The position numbers and the translations under genes are program-made. A stretch of 64,000 bases of DNA from the NCBI RefSeq assembly GCF_000213575.1, contig NZ_GL892004.1:734846-798845 (forward strand), written 5' to 3'. The stretch is from Dysgonomonas mossii DSM 22836. Its GTDB lineage: Bacteria; Bacteroidota; Bacteroidia; Bacteroidales; Dysgonomonadaceae. Below, piece by piece: positions 44,105 to 54,820 of this stretch. The number at the start of each line of letters is the position of its first letter. The stretch's first letter is position 1. A model generated the notes under the pieces. The model did no database searches. It was given only the letters and a program-made list of their open reading frames with translations, and was not told the origin of the DNA.

Positions 44105-44770
44105 ATGCAAGAAGATATAATAAAAGACATTCGTAAGAGATGCCGTATGGCTATGAACGGCATCGTTTCAACAAACATGCGCCAGCGTGGTTTGGATTAC
44201 AAGCTAAACTTTGGTTTGACTGTTCAGCAGATAAAAGATTTAGCGAAGCGTTATCAACCCGATTCAGAATTGGCTGAAACTCTTTGGGCAGACAATACCC
44301 GTGAGTTGAAAATATTGGCAACCCTACTTTATCCAACCGATTCTTTTACAAAAGAAAAGGCTGATGAATGGGTTTTATCTATTCCCAATCAGGAGATAAG
44401 AGAACAGGTTTGTGCAAACTTGCTTCAAAATGTGACATTTGCCAGAGAGATAGCATTGGAGTGGGCAAACTCAACGGTTACAGATGTCAGAGCCACTGGC
44501 TATTGGCTATTAGCTCGTTTGTTTATTGCTAAGAAGACTGAACCAGTAGCGGTAGAATTAATATCAACTATTTGGGATGATGTGATATCCGAGGATATTT
44601 TTCTGCGAAATGCTGCATTGTTAACTCTAAAACATATCGGTCGCCAATCTAAAGATATTGCAGATCGCATTCTTCAAAAATTATCTGCATATAAGGACGA
44701 TGAAGATTTGATAAAGCAAGAGGCGTTTAATAGTATGGCTTTCGAGTTTGATTATTTCTTTGAGGGGTAA
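44105..44770 (+). CDS. DNA alkylation repair protein (AlkD-like HEAT repeats)
   Basis: 221 residues, all helical, built of HEAT-like repeats. AlkD-family glycosylases remove bulky alkylated bases without flipping them. Visible family features are KLNFGLTVQQIKDLAKRY, ARETALEWA-like segment REIALEWANS, and the DVRATGYWLLARLF motif. Catalytic Asp and Trp could not be assigned with certainty, so glycosylase activity is inferred. It begins directly after the Dabb stop and is followed 5 bp later by a small membrane-protein gene. Confidence 0.85.
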   Translation: MQEDIIKDIRKRCRMAMNGIVSTNMRQRGLDYKLNFGLTVQQIKDLAKRYQPDSELAETLWADNTRELKILATLLYPTDSFTKEKADEWVLSIPNQEIREQVCANLLQNVTFAREIALEWANSTVTDVRATGYWLLARLFIAKKTEPVAVELISTIWDDVISEDIFLRNAALLTLKHIGRQSKDIADRILQKLSAYKDDEDLIKQEAFNSMAFEFDYFFEG

Positions 44771-44775
44771 GAGTA

Positions 44776-45081
44776 ATGTTTGGATTAGACTTCTCCCTCA
44801 TATTATTCGTTGTTATTCTTATACCGGCTTATGTGTTGATAAAGCACTTCAAGGGTAGGAGAGAGCCATTGGCATTATTGATAATGTCTGTCCTTTCTAT
44901 TCTTTGTTGGCTGCTGATAGGAGTTGTACTTTACTTTCTGGATATAGATATGCAAGCCACGGCACTGTTAGTCAATGTCTTGATCTTTTTACCTGTTTTC
45001 CTTTCCTCTCTTATCTTATTGATAAAGCTAATTCTGTTTGTAAGACATAAATATAAAAAGCGAGGTGAAATATCTCATTAA
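44776..45081 (+). CDS. Small three-helix membrane protein
   Basis: 101 residues with three hydrophobic helices at about 7-24, 32-54 and 63-88, and a basic C-terminus (RHKYKKRGE). No recognised family. It lies 5 bp after the alkylation-repair gene and ends inside a terminator stem, so it is the last gene of that run. Confidence 0.72.
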   Translation: MFGLDFSLILFVVILIPAYVLIKHFKGRREPLALLIMSVLSILCWLLIGVVLYFLDIDMQATALLVNVLIFLPVFLSSLILLIKLILFVRHKYKKRGEISH

Positions 45082-45102
45082 TAATAGATACTTCACCCCG
45101 CT
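45059..45102. terminator. Bidirectional terminator between membrane protein and TonB receptor genes
   Basis: 17-nt arms (45059-45075 and 45086-45102) with two mismatches, overlapping the last codons of the plus-strand gene. A/T-rich flanks on both sides. Confidence 0.75.
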
Positions 45103-45129
45103 TAATATTTTAGATTATAACTACCTTAA

Positions 45130-47340
45130 CTACTTCCCAATAGCATATCGTAATCCTACGTAAAATTTACGACCCTGAGTTGGTCCCCAAACCATTGTGG
45201 CATCAAAGTCATCACCAAATGGATTTTCGGCCGAGACGATCGGATTTTTTTGTTTGAAATCCGTAATGTTTTCTGCTCCCACATAGATACTCCAATTACG
45301 GAAGTTCTTAGTGATCTGTGCATTCAGTATTGTAAACGAATCGAATGTAGTTTTCCACAAAGGATTCACCGCATCAGGGGTTGGCATACGTCCGCCTCCG
45401 TTAAATTGGGCGGTAAGGTCGAATACCCATTTTTTTAAGCGGGTTTCGTAAGAGCCTGTTAGAAGTGCTTTGTAGTCACTTATAAGAGGTTTCTTCATTA
45501 GTTTATCTCCGTAAGTTGTTTTTGCATTTGTCCAACGATACGCCCCCAATATATTAAACCCTTTGAATAAGGGGTATGATGCTTCTATCTGATAACTATC
45601 GGCATACGATTTGCCCGATAGGTTATAGAACTTTACAGCATGAGGGTCGCTATCTACATCGGTTACCACCTGATTGTCGAAGTCGGTTCTGTACCACTCT
45701 CCCGATATGGTAAGTTCTTCTCCTCTTATTGGTATATGAAAAGATATGCTTGTGCCGTAGTTCCATGCCGACTCTTGTTGCAGATTATCTGCTATCTCTA
45801 TCTTTCGGCTGCTTGCTAAGAAGTAACTGTTTTCAGGCATAACAAACACCGTGCGATAGCCCTTTCCTGCAGATGCTCTAAGGTTTAGCCACTCTACAGG
45901 CATATATTTTAAGTGCAGGCGTGGCGTAACAAAGGCTTTTTTGTGCAGGGTGCTGTAGTCAGTCCGTAATCCGGCTAGGGCTATGAACTTATCATCCTTG
46001 TTAAAGGTATATTGCAGATATCCTCCTGTTACAGTTTCCTCATCAGGCTGATTTGTGATTGGCTGAGTCAGATAAATTGATTGGTTGTATTTGTCCCAAT
46101 TCATACTTAAACCTGCACTTAGTTGGTGCATCTTGCCAAACCCTGTTTCATACATTAATGATGCATACAGATTGTTTTCATATACATTGTATTTATCAGC
46201 GGCATACTTTGATTTCTGATCGTGGTATGAGCCTGTGAATATCAGAGCAATATTGCCGTTACGCTCTTCGTCTACAATGTATGAGTTCTTTGTGTAAAAT
46301 TCCCCTCTGTTTGTCTTTACAGATATTTCGTATGGATCAGTATTAATGGAGGCGGAATTTAAAGTGTGCATTGTTTGCCCACTGGTACGGTAATCCTGTA
46401 AGAAACGAACGCCGAATTGTGAAGCATATTTGCCCGACATATAATTCCACCTGTTCATCATATTAAACTGGTGTTTCTTCGGCATGTCTAAGAAGCTGTC
46501 ATCGTTGTCGTCATGTGATGCAGATTCATTCGAATAGTGTAGGAATACCCCCGTACTTAATTTATCATTCAAGATAAATGCTGCATCGGCATTACCTTCG
46601 TATCTTCCGGCATCGCTCGAAAATAAATTCAAGCTGAGAGGATCTGCGCTATTTGGCTTTTTATATTCTACATTCATTTGTCCTGTAATCGACTCATAGC
46701 CGTTCTTTACCGAAGCTGCACCTTTAGATATCTGTATGCTTTCCATCCATGGCCCGGGTATGTAGTCCAGTCCGTATACTGAGGCTGCTCCTCTAAAGTT
46801 AGGATAGTTTTCTGTTAATGTTTGCACGTAAGTTCCGGCTAGTCCGAGCAGTTGTATTTGTTTAGCTCCTGTTACCGCATCGCTAAAAGAGACGTCTACA
46901 GAAGGATTTGTTTCGAAGCTTTCGGAAAGATTGCAACATGCCGCACGGTGTAATTCTTTGGTTGTTATTTTTTCGGTATTCAGAAGGCTTGTCCGAGATT
47001 TGATTGTTCCCGGCACAGTTCTTTCTACAACTACTTCGCCTAATTCGGCATTTTCTTGCAATACAACGTTTTGTGTGTCTGCAAAATCATGTATGTGGAT
47101 AACTTTATCTTCAAATCCGACATACGATATGGCGAGCATGTGATCTTTGTGTGGTGTACCCGATATTTCAAAATAACCATGTTCGTCAGTCATTACTCCT
47201 GCCTTTGCATTCTCCCATCTTACAGATGCACCTATTAAAGGCTGTTTTTGGTTGTCGAATACATATCCTTTCAAGATGTCTTTGCTAAATGCGAAAATGG
47301 GGATGAGGAGAAGTAGAATAAATATTTTAAATGTTTTCAT
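45130..47340 (-). CDS. TonB-dependent outer-membrane receptor
   Basis: 736 residues. Signal peptide MKTFKIFILLLLIPIFAFS, an N-terminal carboxypeptidase-regulatory-like beta domain (about 23-100, GYVFDNQKQPLIGASVRWEN), a plug (about 120-240, with IQISKGAASVKNGYESITGQ) and a 22-strand-type barrel ending in the aromatic GLRYAIGK. Single receptors of this kind (no SusD partner) take up metals or metal chelates. The Cys-rich gene upstream supports a metal, perhaps copper. I start at 47338-47340, at the signal peptide. Confidence 0.92.
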   Translation of the reverse strand: MKTFKIFILLLLIPIFAFSKDILKGYVFDNQKQPLIGASVRWENAKAGVMTDEHGYFEISGTPHKDHMLAISYVGFEDKVIHIHDFADTQNVVLQENAELGEVVVERTVPGTIKSRTSLLNTEKITTKELHRAACCNLSESFETNPSVDVSFSDAVTGAKQIQLLGLAGTYVQTLTENYPNFRGAASVYGLDYIPGPWMESIQISKGAASVKNGYESITGQMNVEYKKPNSADPLSLNLFSSDAGRYEGNADAAFILNDKLSTGVFLHYSNESASHDDNDDSFLDMPKKHQFNMMNRWNYMSGKYASQFGVRFLQDYRTSGQTMHTLNSASINTDPYEISVKTNRGEFYTKNSYIVDEERNGNIALIFTGSYHDQKSKYAADKYNVYENNLYASLMYETGFGKMHQLSAGLSMNWDKYNQSIYLTQPITNQPDEETVTGGYLQYTFNKDDKFIALAGLRTDYSTLHKKAFVTPRLHLKYMPVEWLNLRASAGKGYRTVFVMPENSYFLASSRKIEIADNLQQESAWNYGTSISFHIPIRGEELTISGEWYRTDFDNQVVTDVDSDPHAVKFYNLSGKSYADSYQIEASYPLFKGFNILGAYRWTNAKTTYGDKLMKKPLISDYKALLTGSYETRLKKWVFDLTAQFNGGGRMPTPDAVNPLWKTTFDSFTILNAQITKNFRNWSIYVGAENITDFKQKNPIVSAENPFGDDFDATMVWGPTQGRKFYVGLRYAIGK

Positions 47341-47347
47341 TTGAATT

Positions 47348-47442
47348 CTTATTATTTGATTTGTAAAATACAATAGAGACTTTGTTGTATACCATATCGG
47401 TACACAATAAGCTGATGTGTATTACAAAAATCAAATAATAAG
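47348..47442. repeat. Large nested hairpin between Cys-rich gene and TonB receptor gene
   Basis: Outer arms of 25 nt (47348-47372 and 47418-47442) share a perfect outer 15 bp (CTTATTATTTGATTT) and a mostly paired inner part; within lies a second stem TTGTATACC / GGTACACAA (47385-47393, 47399-47407). The right arm covers the last codons of the Cys-rich gene. No U-tract follows, so an RNA processing or translation-control role is possible. Confidence 0.8.
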
Positions 47443-47898
47443 TACGCGAATGAGGGACAGGTATTCACGAGGTGGAATATCCGGTGGAGATTCGAATATA
47501 GGATTATCTTGAGTATATAAAGAATTATCTGTAAGGATACTCAAAGGAATAGTTGGAGAAGCATCAGATATCCAAACGAATGGCACAGATACTATCGGCC
47601 TGAATGAAGAGGCGTCAATATCTATAGATAAACGAGAGGCGGTGCAAGATATATCTTGAGTGAAAGAAGTGTCTCCGCACGATTCATCGTGTGATACATC
47701 TTTGTGCATCGAACAGCAATCACCTTTCTGCTCCGCTTTCTGATGTTCCAGAGAACAACATGTATGTTGCTCGGTCATGAAAAGGGTTTGCTCGCTACAT
47801 GAGTTGCAGCAGTAGTTTATAATTGTAACCCCCGCACCGGTAAGAAACACCGTAGCGGCAGCAATTATAAGAATGAAATTTTGTGCAAATCTTTTCAT
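47431..47898 (-). CDS. Cys-rich secreted protein (HYC_CC_PP-like)
   Basis: 155 residues with a signal peptide-like start (MKRFAQNFILIIAAATVFLT). It carries the order of motifs known from Bacteroidota HYC_CC_PP proteins: NYCCNSC (His of HYC is Asn here), paired Cys (TCCSLEH, CCSMH) and a Pro-rich end PPDIPPREYLSLIRVLII. About eleven Cys and several His could bind copper or another soft metal. It precedes the TonB receptor gene, the usual arrangement. Family assignment is from memory of the motifs, so moderate. Confidence 0.7.
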   Translation of the reverse strand: MKRFAQNFILIIAAATVFLTGAGVTIINYCCNSCSEQTLFMTEQHTCCSLEHQKAEQKGDCCSMHKDVSHDESCGDTSFTQDISCTASRLSIDIDASSFRPIVSVPFVWISDASPTIPLSILTDNSLYTQDNPIFESPPDIPPREYLSLIRVLII

Positions 47899-47906
47899 AT
47901 CAAATG

Positions 47907-47914
47907 CAAAGATA
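47907..47914 (-). promoter_or_regulatory. Possible -7 element of Cys-rich gene
   Basis: Minus strand TATCTTTG, full consensus, but only 9 bp before the ATG, which would give a nearly leaderless transcript. A downstream start or another promoter is possible. Confidence 0.35.
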
Positions 47915-47999
47915 TGAGAAAATTATAGACATATATAGGTTTTAAGTTTTTTTATTTAGAGTGATTCTATTTAGTCTTTTCTATCGGTTGTCTGTTTCT

Positions 48000-50825
48000 C
48001 TACTTCGTTACTTCATCAATCAGATAAAATATAGACTTGAAATTTATATCGCTGTATTCGCTCATCCCGATTTCGCAAGTGCGGCTCGTAGAGTAGCCGT
48101 CTTTACATCCGGCAGGAATTTGTTCGTTGAGGTGTCTTTGTCCGTGAGCATTCAACTCGGGATATGTAAATCCTCTGTCGCCGGCAAAACCGCAACAATT
48201 CGTATCCACAAAGGCAACCTCTTTGGCGCATAACTTGGCCAATTGCAAAAGCTTTTGTTCCATACCAATCTTCTTGACTGAGCATACAGGGAAAACAGTC
48301 ACTATATTACGAGGGTGTTTGATTTCCAGCTTAGGCATCACAAAGTCGAGCATAAACTCTATGGGGTCATATATCTTTAAGTCTTTACTCTCGTATGCCT
48401 CATGAAATGTATAGAAGCATGGACTCATATCAAATAGAATAGGATATTTCCCATTTTCGGAAGCTTTCAATAATGCACTTTCCAGCTCTTTCGATTTGCG
48501 GGCACCTTCTTCTTTCAGACCTTTACTGCTAAACGCCATTCCACAACAAAGGCTATTGATACCCTCCGGATAAATAATCGTAAATCCTGCACGTTGTAGA
48601 AGTTCCTGTGTCTTTTTTGTCAATTCTACATCGCCCTTTTCATAGCCGTTTGATTTGCCCATCGAACGGTTTATACACGAAGGAAAGTAAACAACTTTGT
48701 CTACCTGTCCTTCATTTATTATCATATCCTTTATCTTGCTCGCACCCTTAGGCATATCCTTATTCCATTTTGGAATCGTTTTTAGAGATAAGGTTCGCAT
48801 CGTAGAGGCGATTCCACCCATCAGTGTATCACCTAATATAGAATGGACGAAGTGAACAAAATTAAGTCCCCCTCTTGCTGCCGAGGTAGTCCCGGCCATG
48901 CGGTTGCCAATATAAGACGCTACTTTTTTTGCAGTGTCGGATGCTTCTTCGTGTCGGACATGCTTGATGAATTTGCCTGTATCTATTTTTACAGGACAAA
49001 CCAATCCACAAAGTCCATCTGTAGCACACGTCTCGTCTGAATAATACTTCGCATCATCCAACATTTGTTTCAATCGTGAAGGGTCTTCACCTAATGCTTT
49101 TAGTCTTGATATTTCACGAGCAATAACGATCCGCTGGCGTGGCGATAGGGTTAACCCTTCAGCAACACAGTTTGGTTCGCAAAAGCCACATTCCATACAT
49201 TTATCTATTATATCATTTGCTGCAGGAAGAGGTTTCAGATTTTCAAGATGTATCTTGGGGTTCTCGTTGATGATTACCCCCGGGTTTATAAGTTTATGAG
49301 GATCAAAAATATTTTTAATCTTGAGCATAATCTTATAAGCAGCTTCTCCCCATTCTTTTTCTACAAAAGGAGCCATGTTGCGTCCTGTTCCATGCTCAGC
49401 TTTTAATGAACCATCAAACTTATTGACAACAATGTCGGCCAGTTCGTCCATCATGTCTGCATACTTCTGTACCTCGCTCGGACTGTTGAAGTCCTGAGAG
49501 AACACGATATGGAAGTTTCCGTCAAGAGCATGTCCGTACAACACAGCATCCGCATATCCTAAACGCTTGAATAAGTCTTTTAAAGCCACACACGCATCTC
49601 CCAGTCTATCTATAGGAAACGCAACGTCTTCTATAAGACATGTTGTTCCTGTTTTTCGCAGGCCTCCAATGGATGACAGAAGTCCTTTGCGAGCTTTCCA
49701 GTTAAATTTATATTCTTTAGGATCGGATGTAAATTTATATGGTTGTATTGTGGGATATGCTTCAATTGCCTTGCGGATGACAGCCTCCTTTTCATTCATT
49801 TCGAGTTGTTCGTTGGCTTGTATTTCTACCAGCAGCAAACAGGCTGTTTCGGGTAATGTCCGAAAATATGAAGGAGCTTCCGGATCGTCTTCGATAGATC
49901 GTATAGAATCTCTATCGAGTAATTCTACTGCAGACACAGGTGTCTTTTTGAGCATAGGAACTACTTCACAGGCTTTCTCTATGGTTTCGAAGATCATTAG
50001 TGCACAAGCTTTATATTTCTCGTCCACAACCGTATGGTAGGTTATGTCGGAGGTGAAAGCGAGTGTCCCTTCCGAACCAATCATCAGGTGTTTAATGATA
50101 TCGAAAGGATCTTCATAATCTACTAATGCATTTATGCTATATCCTGTCGTGTTCTTTATTTTGTATTTCTGTTTAATACGCTCCGTAAGCGTGTTGTCTG
50201 CTTTTATGCTATCTCTAAGTTTTTCTATTTCACGGATAATTTCAGGGTGTTTTTCGGTGAAATCCAATTTACTTTCTTCATCCGAAGTATCGAGGATAGT
50301 ACCATCATAGAGGACGATGCGGATATCTGCTATTGTTTTGTATGAGTTCTGATCTGTACCACAGCACATTCCGCTCGCATTGTTCGCGGCTATACCTCCG
50401 ATCATTGCGGCATTGATAGATGCCGGATCGGGACCTATTTTACGACCAAATGCTTGTAGGTGAATGTTTGCTCTTGCTCCGGTTATTCCGGGCTGTAGTT
50501 TTATCTTTAAAGCTTCATCATCAAGAATCGTATATTTCCGCCATTCGTGTGTTGCTACCATCAGTACCGAGTCGGTTATCGCTTGCCCCGAAAGGCTTGT
50601 GCCTGCTGCCCGATATGTTACCGGAATATTAAGTTTTCCTGTCTGACGTATTACTTCTACAGCTTCTTCTTCTGTATGCACTTGTACTACTATTTTAGGT
50701 ATCAGGCGATAAAAACTTGCATCAGTACCGTATGCTAATAGTTGCAGAGGATTGGTGATAATTCGTTTCGACGGAATTGTTTTAGATAATTCTTTTTTCA
50801 GTTGCTGATAATTATCAGGTAACAT
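48000..50825 (-). CDS. FAD- and Fe-S-containing 2-hydroxyacid dehydrogenase (GlcD/D-LDH type)
   Basis: 941 residues, three modules. An FAD-binding domain of the PCMH type at about 25-230 (AAGTSLSGQAITDSVLM, INAAMIGGIAANNASGM); a FAD-oxidase C-terminal domain to about 525 with YGHALDGNFHIVF and KAEHGTGRNMAPF; then a ferredoxin-like part with two Cys clusters near 542 (CMECGFCEPNC) and 596-606 (CATDGLCGLVCPV), and two CCG-type domains (LCCGMAFSS, TNCCGFAGD). Such fused proteins oxidise D-lactate, glycolate or D-2-hydroxyglutarate and feed electrons to quinone or ferredoxin. The substrate cannot be told from sequence alone. Confidence 0.93.
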   Translation of the reverse strand: MLPDNYQQLKKELSKTIPSKRIITNPLQLLAYGTDASFYRLIPKIVVQVHTEEEAVEVIRQTGKLNIPVTYRAAGTSLSGQAITDSVLMVATHEWRKYTILDDEALKIKLQPGITGARANIHLQAFGRKIGPDPASINAAMIGGIAANNASGMCCGTDQNSYKTIADIRIVLYDGTILDTSDEESKLDFTEKHPEIIREIEKLRDSIKADNTLTERIKQKYKIKNTTGYSINALVDYEDPFDIIKHLMIGSEGTLAFTSDITYHTVVDEKYKACALMIFETIEKACEVVPMLKKTPVSAVELLDRDSIRSIEDDPEAPSYFRTLPETACLLLVEIQANEQLEMNEKEAVIRKAIEAYPTIQPYKFTSDPKEYKFNWKARKGLLSSIGGLRKTGTTCLIEDVAFPIDRLGDACVALKDLFKRLGYADAVLYGHALDGNFHIVFSQDFNSPSEVQKYADMMDELADIVVNKFDGSLKAEHGTGRNMAPFVEKEWGEAAYKIMLKIKNIFDPHKLINPGVIINENPKIHLENLKPLPAANDIIDKCMECGFCEPNCVAEGLTLSPRQRIVIAREISRLKALGEDPSRLKQMLDDAKYYSDETCATDGLCGLVCPVKIDTGKFIKHVRHEEASDTAKKVASYIGNRMAGTTSAARGGLNFVHFVHSILGDTLMGGIASTMRTLSLKTIPKWNKDMPKGASKIKDMIINEGQVDKVVYFPSCINRSMGKSNGYEKGDVELTKKTQELLQRAGFTIIYPEGINSLCCGMAFSSKGLKEEGARKSKELESALLKASENGKYPILFDMSPCFYTFHEAYESKDLKIYDPIEFMLDFVMPKLEIKHPRNIVTVFPVCSVKKIGMEQKLLQLAKLCAKEVAFVDTNCCGFAGDRGFTYPELNAHGQRHLNEQIPAGCKDGYSTSRTCEIGMSEYSDINFKSIFYLIDEVTK

Positions 50826-52456
<1,631 letters not shown>

Positions 52457-52478
52457 GAAGCAAACTTCTTGATATTAC

Positions 52479-52513
52479 AAAGGCTGTTCCGATAGGGACA
52501 GCCTTTATTTGTT
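52479..52513. terminator. Terminator between enolase and the DUF6620-like gene
   Basis: Stem AAAGGCTGTTCC / GGGACAGCCTTT with one G-U pair and a 4-nt loop, then a T-rich stretch. It lies between convergent genes and may work on both strands. Confidence 0.88.
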
Positions 52514-52540
52514 TAGTTTCAGTATATGTTCGATTTTCAA

Positions 52541-53557
52541 TTAAAATTGAATATCATCTGCAATATTTCCTCCTTGCTCTTGTGCAAATATCTTTTTATA
52601 CTCTTCCATCTTATTCTGCATATGGCGGGTATACTTTAGAGTCATTTCCATATCAACATGTTTCTGATCTTGCTCCATATGGAAAGTCGCTATTTTCTGA
52701 AATTCTCCTAAAGATACATGATAGTTATCCATAATCCATTGTGAACCGTCTAAACCATATTCATAAGCGGCACTACGAGCTCCACATAACTCTTCGTAGA
52801 AGAAGCGATCATTTTTCATTTTTTCTAATGTTGACTTTCCTTTTTCGGAAAGTTCGACAGCCGCACCGCTTAATTTAGGGTGTTTGTCTGAGGTTCCGTA
52901 ATATTGGCTAAATAAAGTTGCTACCTGAAACGTTGTGTCTTCCTGTATTCGTTTTGCCCAGATAGTGCTCACCTCTTGATATATGACCATATCGATACCC
53001 AGTTTAGATAATATTGTGTTAAGATCGCTTCCAGAAGCCAGGAAATAAGATATGGCAGCATAATCCTCTAAACTGATACCGTGTATAGGATCCAATAATG
53101 GGTTGCTGTTGTCATGTTTAGCATTTCCGAAAGAAGTTACTCCAAGGTGTTCCATTTGATTCACTTGTTCCCATTGCAGCATCATATTGGTGTTTGCTCC
53201 TGTCCACTCTTGGTATACTTGCCTTCTTACATTAATATAATAGTTTCTTATATCACTTTCCGAAACTTTATTATTCTCTGCCTCATCTTCCTTAATGAAT
53301 TTTTGTACTATCCTTTCTACTTCTGCATCAAACTCTTCTACAGTATAATTTGTTCCATGAAGTGTGTTAGGATCTAGTTCTACTGCGGCCTTTTGTCCTC
53401 TTTCAGAGTCAGCCCATTCATTATCACTTTCTTCTTCGGTCTCAACCTCTATGTCAGCAACAATTAGTTCTTCTTGTGAAGAGTTTTTATTTGTTTCTTC
53501 CTTTTGCTTATCGCTTTCCTTCTCTGAATCAAATAGATTTAAAAATTTTTTCAACAT
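52541..53557 (-). CDS. Acidic cytosolic protein, DUF6620-like; last gene of SPFH cluster
   Basis: 338 residues. The first 60 are highly charged and low complexity (Glu, Lys, Asn, Ser), likely disordered. The folded part has WTGANTNMMLQWEQVNQMEH, LGVTSFGNAKHDNSNPLLDP and IHGISLEDYAAISYFLASG, which I associate from memory with DUF6620; this is not verified. The rest is helical. There is no membrane segment and no enzyme motif. It starts 28 bp after the zinc-ribbon gene before it on the same strand. Confidence 0.75.
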   Translation of the reverse strand: MLKKFLNLFDSEKESDKQKEETNKNSSQEELIVADIEVETEEESDNEWADSERGQKAAVELDPNTLHGTNYTVEEFDAEVERIVQKFIKEDEAENNKVSESDIRNYYINVRRQVYQEWTGANTNMMLQWEQVNQMEHLGVTSFGNAKHDNSNPLLDPIHGISLEDYAAISYFLASGSDLNTILSKLGIDMVIYQEVSTIWAKRIQEDTTFQVATLFSQYYGTSDKHPKLSGAAVELSEKGKSTLEKMKNDRFFYEELCGARSAAYEYGLDGSQWIMDNYHVSLGEFQKIATFHMEQDQKHVDMEMTLKYTRHMQNKMEEYKKIFAQEQGGNIADDIQF

Positions 53558-53585
53558 TTTTGTTCATTTTTTAGTAATTACTCTA

Positions 53586-54500
53586 TTATTGGTTTGCTAT
53601 GTAGTCTTTTATCCAGCTTTGATAAACTTTTTCATTGTATTCTTTTAAATCGGGAATTATCTTATTCCACTCGTCGAACATGGCTCTCATATATTTTATG
53701 TAAAGTTTTGGAGCTTCTTCTATTGATTGTTTTCTTTGGATTTCCAACATGTTTATTTGTTTTTCAACCTCTATCTTTTTTTGCATGTTCTTTTCTAAAA
53801 TAATACTCAATTTAAGATTATGTATTTGATGATAAAGATCACGTTCCTTTTTTACTTCTCTTTCATAATTTTGTAACAAGTGTTTGGTGCGTTGTTCTGC
53901 TAATGTTCTACTCAAATGTTCTAATTGAGATATTTTGCTGCTTGGTCTATAGGTGTTTTGAGTTTTACAAGAGAGACATTCTATATGTGTTGCATTAAAG
54001 AATATTTTTTCCAGTATAATGTAGTTTCCGCACTGTGTACATTTAAATTTGTTTTTTGTAAGTTCAAATTCATGTAAAATAGCTTCATATTTTTCTTCCA
54101 AATTAATATATTCTGCTGCTTTTATTTTATTATACCAAATATATGCCCTGTCTGTAAATTCTCTCAATAGTGTAGCACAGATTTCCTTCTTGTCATATAT
54201 TACTTTAGATGATTCTTCTGCAGGGTTATTTACTTCCATTTCATCAAACTCATTTCTTACTTTTTCAGCAAATACGCTGTCTGCTTTATGAATAATATGC
54301 AATACTTGTCCAAGTACCCCTGAAACCATTCGATGGTAAGCCATTTTGTTGATATCTTTATCCATCTTATATGTTTCTGCAAGTTCTGGAATGGATACCT
54401 CATATAGTTCTACTAATCGATCTTCTAATTTCAGAATGAAATTCCTCCAGCGTAGCTCTATTTCATCAGCGGAATTGTTTAAGTCGTAGCTTTTTGCCAT
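53586..54500 (-). CDS. Zinc-ribbon and coiled-coil protein; third gene of SPFH cluster
   Basis: 304 residues, highly charged. A helical N-terminal part (about 10-145), then a four-Cys zinc ribbon at 154-178 (Cys154, 157, 175, 178: CTQCG...CLSCKT), and a long amphipathic helix or coiled coil after it (about 195-255, rich in Lys, Glu, Leu), ending in short aromatic helices. No membrane segment or catalytic motif. No family is recognised. Visibly A+T-richer than enolase next door. Confidence 0.75.
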   Translation of the reverse strand: MAKSYDLNNSADEIELRWRNFILKLEDRLVELYEVSIPELAETYKMDKDINKMAYHRMVSGVLGQVLHIIHKADSVFAEKVRNEFDEMEVNNPAEESSKVIYDKKEICATLLREFTDRAYIWYNKIKAAEYINLEEKYEAILHEFELTKNKFKCTQCGNYIILEKIFFNATHIECLSCKTQNTYRPSSKISQLEHLSRTLAEQRTKHLLQNYEREVKKERDLYHQIHNLKLSIILEKNMQKKIEVEKQINMLEIQRKQSIEEAPKLYIKYMRAMFDEWNKIIPDLKEYNEKVYQSWIKDYIANQ

Positions 54501-54574
54501 ATTCTAAGATGTGTTAGTCTTGTTTATAGGTTGGTAGTGAAAATATATCTAACATTAGATACATAACTTAAATT

Positions 54575-54820
54575 CTATTTTGAATTATCTGTTTTTTTTA
54601 AGTTTATACCATCAGTTAATTCTAAAGAAATAAATTCAAATCCACAATATACACATTTTGTAAGTCCATCAGTTTTGGCCCTTCCGGCCCCGCAATTAGG
54701 ACATAATGTTGTGCTTACTTCAGCCTCGAAATGTTGTGTCTCATTTCCGTATGGCTTTTGCTCAAGTACCTTTTGTTTTATTCTTTGAATAAACGAATTG
54801 GCTTTATTTTCGTCTTTCAT
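54575..54820 (-). CDS. Small zinc-ribbon protein; second gene of SPFH cluster
   Basis: 81 residues with one zinc ribbon, Cys40, 43, 56 and 59 (CPNCGAGRAKTDGLTKCVYC), preceded by a basic helix (SFIQRIKQKVLEQK). Its ATG follows the SPFH gene stop without a gap (TAA, ATG on the minus strand), so the two are tightly coupled and the proteins probably interact. Confidence 0.8.
   Translation of the reverse strand: MKDENKANSFIQRIKQKVLEQKPYGNETQHFEAEVSTTLCPNCGAGRAKTDGLTKCVYCGFEFISLELTDGINLKKTDNSK

Noticed and set aside
49567-50040. 157-codon frame on the plus strand inside the FAD/Fe-S oxidoreductase gene
   Set aside because: Ser-rich antisense frame; the minus-strand gene is continuous and conserved across this stretch.
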